64,000 nt of DNA, from contig JAFDXG010000143.1 of the NCBI GenBank assembly GCA_018268105.1, forward strand, positions 1 through 64,000. The letters are read 5' to 3'. Made by a program: the position numbers and the translations under genes. Positions 60,903 through 64,000 of this stretch are shown here, one piece after another. Source of the DNA: Bacteroidota bacterium (GTDB taxonomy: Bacteria > Bacteroidota > Bacteroidia > Chitinophagales > Chitinophagaceae). Positions within the stretch are counted from its first letter, which is position 1. Every line of letters starts with the position of its first letter. The notes beneath the pieces are model-generated. The model was given only the letters and a program-made list of their open reading frames with translations. It did not search any database and was not told the origin of the DNA.

Positions 60903-61574
60903 ATGCTTTATATTGTTCCATCACCCATCGGCAATCTTGCTGACATCAGTTTCAGGGCGATAGAAACATTAAAGCAAGTGGATTTAATACTGGCCGAAGA
61001 TACACGTACCTCATCCATTTTGCTGAAACATTACGATATTCAAAAACCCATTACTCCTTATCATCAGCACAACGAACATAAAGTAGTAGCCCATCTTGCA
61101 GATCAGTTGCAGTCGGGTAAAACTATGGCCCTGCTTACCGATGCAGGTACACCGGGTATTTCCGATCCTGCTTTTCTGCTGGTACGTGAATGTGTGAGAA
61201 ATAATATACGTGTAGAATGTTTGCCGGGGGCTACAGCATTTGTGCCTGCTTTGGTCAACAGCGGACTACCCATCAACCGTTTTTGTTTCGAAGGCTTTTT
61301 ACCCTTGAAAAAAGGAAGACAAACCCTGTTTAATAAACTTGCTGAAGAAGAACGGACTATTGTTTTTTATGAATCGCCTATGCGGTTGGTAAAGACCCTG
61401 GAGGAATGTATTCAATATTTCGGCGCTGAAAGACAATGCTGCGTAAGCCGTGAGCTCTCTAAAATGTTTGAAGAAAACAAGCGGGGCACACTTAGCGAAG
61501 TTCACGACTATTTTGCGGCGAAGACAGTGAAAGGTGAAATAGTGGTGGTGGTGGAAGGATACCAGGGAAAATAA
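60903..61574 (+). CDS. rsmI: 16S rRNA (cytidine1402-2'-O)-methyltransferase
   Basis: RsmI methylates the 2'-OH of C1402. The 223-residue tetrapyrrole-methylase-like protein has LYIVPSPIGNLADISFRAIETL, the AEDTRTSSILLKHYDI region and the SAM-binding stretches ALLTDAGTPGISDPAFLLV and LPGATAFVPALVNSGLP, then FYESPMRLVKTLEECI and SRELSKMFEE. It is 7 bp downstream of purS, so likely in the same transcript. Confidence 0.94.
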   Translation: MLYIVPSPIGNLADISFRAIETLKQVDLILAEDTRTSSILLKHYDIQKPITPYHQHNEHKVVAHLADQLQSGKTMALLTDAGTPGISDPAFLLVRECVRNNIRVECLPGATAFVPALVNSGLPINRFCFEGFLPLKKGRQTLFNKLAEEERTIVFYESPMRLVKTLEECIQYFGAERQCCVSRELSKMFEENKRGTLSEVHDYFAAKTVKGEIVVVVEGYQGK

Positions 61575-61763
61575 AAAATAAAGCATAAACAATTTGAAAC
61601 TTCAGAAATTCATGAAATAGTGATGCATTAATTCGTATAGAAAGTAAACGGACTTTAGAATGCCCTCACAGTTTTAAGTTTTTTTTACAACGTCGTTCCT
61701 GAAAAATCTACGGAACTGGTACGAAATTGCATGATTCATTGTAAATATTCAATTTATAAAGAG

Positions 61764-62210
61764 ATGAAAAAAATTCTTGTAATAATGTTACTGCTATCAG
61801 CAGGTTTTGTGTATACTGCCGGTGCTCAGATCAGGAAACTACCTGCAGATGTTACGAACAGCTTTTCACAAAAATATCCTGATGCAAAAAATGTGGAATG
61901 GAAAGATAAGCTTAGCAATTTCTCAGCAGGTTTCGAGTGGAAAGACGAACAATATGAAGCTCATTTCAACAAGAAAGGAGAATGGCTTAGTACCGACAAA
62001 GAAATAGATATGAACGATTTACCCCGAGAGGTAAAAGACGGTTTTGATAAAAGTAAATATAGTGATTGGGAAACAAAAAATGTGTACCGTATTGATTTGC
62101 CCGACGACAACGTAAACTACAGGGTGCATGTAGCAAAAAGCAGTATTCAGAAAAAAATACTTTTGTTTAATCAGGAGGGGAAACTATTGAAAGATAATCT
62201 GACACTGTAG
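61764..62210 (+). CDS. Secreted PepSY-like (DUF2874-type) protein
   Basis: The 148-residue protein has a signal peptide (LVIMLLLSAGFVYTAGAQ) and two PepSY-like/DUF2874 repeats: LPADVTNSFSQKYPDAKNVEW ... GEWLSTDKE and LPREVKDGFDKSKYSDWET ... LFNQEGKLL. It is probably periplasmic. It resembles the lipoprotein at 34837-35247, which has only one repeat. ATG at 61764 is chosen because it directly precedes the signal. A terminator follows. Confidence 0.82.
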   Translation: MKKILVIMLLLSAGFVYTAGAQIRKLPADVTNSFSQKYPDAKNVEWKDKLSNFSAGFEWKDEQYEAHFNKKGEWLSTDKEIDMNDLPREVKDGFDKSKYSDWETKNVYRIDLPDDNVNYRVHVAKSSIQKKILLFNQEGKLLKDNLTL

Positions 62211-62258
62211 GTATCGAATATTTAATAATAAATATATTCTTAAATCAGTCAAAAGCCG

Positions 62259-62292
62259 GCCGGGAGTACTTTTTGCTCCCGGCAGTTTTTTT
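62259..62292 (+). terminator. Rho-independent terminator of the PepSY-like gene
   Basis: GCCGGGAG / CTCCCGGC with a 9-nt loop (62259-62283) is followed by AGTTTTTTT. It lies 49 bp after the stop at 62210. Confidence 0.9.
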
Positions 62293-62345
62293 AATAAGTT
62301 TAGGTTTGGCTGACGATTGCTAGCTCCTTACAACTTCTGTTTCCC

Positions 62346-62353
62346 TACCTTTG
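62346..62353 (+). promoter_or_regulatory. -7 element of the M1 peptidase gene
   Basis: TACCTTTG matches TAnnTTTG, 29 bp before the ATG at 62382. The upstream TTTG candidates are at 62305-62308 and a TTG at 62317, both somewhat far. Confidence 0.35.
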
Positions 62354-62381
62354 GCGATATTTTTTTAAAAACCTAACGAAG

Positions 62382-64000
62382 ATGCAGCGACTATTTTTTT
62401 TGTTGGCAATGATTTTTTCCGGAACAACTTTTTTATTTGCACAGCCAGACCGCTGGCAGCAACGGGTAAAATATGTGATGGATATCAATATGAATGTACA
62501 TACCAACCGATTTACCGGTAAGCAAAAGCTGGAATACTGGAACAATAGTCCTGATACTTTAGATAAAGTATTTTATCACTTATACTGGAATGCTTTTCAG
62601 CCCAACAGCATGATGGACACAAGAAGCCGTGAATTGGGGAAAATATTATTCAGGACAAGAGATGGGAAATCTGTTGGTGATTGGGATGCAAGGGTGCAGG
62701 ATCGTATTCTCCATCTTAATGATGATGAAATAGGATACCAAAAAATCATTTCTCTGAAGATGAACGGTGCAGCACAACAATTTACCGTTTACGAAACAAT
62801 TCTTGAAGTAAAATTAACAAAACCTATTTTACCTAAATCGAAAGTGGTTTTTGATATGGAGTTTGAAGCCCAGGTACCCCTGCAAATACGCAGGTCGGGG
62901 CGTGATAATCCTAAGACAGGGGTACGTTACTCAATGAGCCAGTGGTATCCTAAGATCTGTGAATATGACTATGAGGGCTGGCATCCTACACCTTATGTGG
63001 CCAGGGAGTTTTACGGCGTGTGGGGCGATTATGATGTGAATATTACTATTGATAAATCATATATCATAGGAGGAACCGGTTATTTGCAAAATGCAGGACA
63101 AATTGGTTTTGGCTACGAAGCCCCGGGCACAAAAGTCGTGCGTTCTTCCGGCAATACACTTACGTGGCGTTTCATGGCGCCTAATGTACATGATTTTGTG
63201 TGGGCAGCAGATCCCCAGTTCAAACACCTTGTCCGGAATATCCCGAATGGACCAACAATTCATGTTTTATATAAATACAAACCCAATGATACTGCCAATG
63301 ATGCCGCATGGAAGGAAGTAGCAGATGCTGCAGTAATTGTTTTACCTTTTATAGAAAAGCATTTTGGGAAATATCCTTATAAACAATATTCGTTTATACA
63401 TGGGGGTGATGGTGGTATGGAGTACCCAATGGCAACTTTGGTGAGCGGACCTGGGCTCGGTACAGCTTTTCATGAATGGATGCATAGCTGGTACCAGATG
63501 ATGCTTGCTACAAATGAATCGCTATATGCCTGGATGGATGAAGGGTTTACCAGCTACGCAGAAGCACTTGTATCGGCTTATTATAATCAAAGAAAGAATA
63601 ATGAAGTGACCGGATATGATCTCCGTACTGATATTCCGGTATCAGGAAATGCCGGTGACCTTCCTTTATATGAAGCCGATTCTTATGCAGGTTATTTTAA
63701 TCTTGTAAAAAGCGGGTTGGAAGAACCTTTGACTACTCATGCAGATCATTTTAATACGAATTATGCCTATAGCCAGGCAGCTTACTCAAAAGGTGCTGTG
63801 TTCCTTTGTCAACTGGGTTATATTATCAGTGATTCCCTCAGGGATAAAACATTACTGGAATATTACAGCCTATGGAGGTTTAAGCATCCCAATGCCAACG
63901 ACTTTGTTCGTGTAGCTGAAAAAGTTAGCGGTATTCAGCTTGACTGGTATAAAGAATATTGGGTAAATACTACTAAAACTATTGATTATGCCATTGATAG
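62382..64000 (+). CDS. M1 family zinc metallopeptidase, partial (runs off the window)
   Basis: The reading frame is open from the ATG at 62382 to the right edge, 539 codons. It begins with a signal peptide (FFLLAMIFSGTTFLFAQ). The aminopeptidase N-like N domain is followed by the GGMEYPMATL substrate motif and the zinc site HEWMH-x18-E at about residues 364-387 (HEWMHSWYQ ... WMDEG). The Tyr expected of the catalytic domain is likely among later residues. It is exported and probably periplasmic or surface-located. The C-terminal part is missing here. Confidence 0.88.
   Translation, partial: MQRLFFLLAMIFSGTTFLFAQPDRWQQRVKYVMDINMNVHTNRFTGKQKLEYWNNSPDTLDKVFYHLYWNAFQPNSMMDTRSRELGKILFRTRDGKSVGDWDARVQDRILHLNDDEIGYQKIISLKMNGAAQQFTVYETILEVKLTKPILPKSKVVFDMEFEAQVPLQIRRSGRDNPKTGVRYSMSQWYPKICEYDYEGWHPTPYVAREFYGVWGDYDVNITIDKSYIIGGTGYLQNAGQIGFGYEAPGTKVVRSSGNTLTWRFMAPNVHDFVWAADPQFKHLVRNIPNGPTIHVLYKYKPNDTANDAAWKEVADAAVIVLPFIEKHFGKYPYKQYSFIHGGDGGMEYPMATLVSGPGLGTAFHEWMHSWYQMMLATNESLYAWMDEGFTSYAEALVSAYYNQRKNNEVTGYDLRTDIPVSGNAGDLPLYEADSYAGYFNLVKSGLEEPLTTHADHFNTNYAYSQAAYSKGAVFLCQLGYIISDSLRDKTLLEYYSLWRFKHPNANDFVRVAEKVSGIQLDWYKEYWVNTTKTIDYAID

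Overview
The window looks like a chromosomal stretch of a Bacteroidota bacterium, most likely family Chitinophagaceae. The evidence is a moderate-to-low GC content; near-absence of Shine-Dalgarno sequences; Bacteroidota-type promoters (-33 TTTG, -7 TAnnTTTG); C-terminal type IX secretion (T9SS) sorting domains on two secreted proteins; a DUF1800/DUF1501 pair; a 7TMR-DISM histidine kinase with a LuxR-type regulator; and TTG/ATG start choices typical of the phylum. Most of it is ordinary core metabolism and housekeeping. No rRNA, tRNA, CRISPR array or prophage was recognised.

Layout. 1-500: edge of an IS4-family transposase remnant, then a SUI1/YciH factor and nadC. 1.4-1.9 kb: an intergenic region with a candidate promoter, a ~310 nt transcript and a terminator. 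1.9-7.2 kb: FAD-linked oxidase, glycerate 2-kinase, and a FadB-like beta-oxidation protein. 7.3-9.7 kb: secreted esterase with four PKD-like modules. 10.2-13.9 kb: glycosyltransferase, MurC-like ligase and a dicarboxylate symporter. 14-17.5 kb: CAP lipoprotein, two small envelope proteins, pyrophosphatase, and an ECF sigma/anti-sigma pair. 17.6-22.1 kb (minus strand): manA, rnhA, acyl-CoA carboxylase beta subunit, Dabb protein and a small secreted protein. 22.4-29.2 kb: parE, a DUF1835 gene, parC, murQ and a SufT-like gene. 29.4-33.5 kb: a cbb3-type oxidase operon with an unusual N-terminally extended CcoN, a fused CcoO/CcoP-like dihaem protein and two small membrane proteins, preceded by an FNR/CRP-like palindrome. 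33.6-36.1 kb: a small accessory islet (frameshifted transposase, PepSY-like lipoprotein, degenerate deacetylase-like protein). 36.1-43.5 kb: DsbA-like protein, aldo/keto reductase, two exporter ABC half-transporters, rbfA and a LolE-like permease. 43.7-49 kb: TPR histidine kinase and the DUF1501/DUF1800 pair. 49-55 kb: tgt, glycosyltransferase, rsmG and the DISM kinase/LuxR regulator. 55-62 kb: methyltransferase, fused branched-chain E1, Xaa-Pro aminopeptidase, pssA, purS, rsmI and a PepSY-like protein. 62.4 kb to the edge: an M1 aminopeptidase that runs off the window.

Several intergenic gaps carry degenerate heptamer-like tracts (GGTTTCA / GGGTTTT and AAGCTCA / CCCAAAG) that recur at four or five places. 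Together with the candidate small RNA, the CcoN extension and the two IS4 remnants, these are the parts not explained by ordinary gene content.
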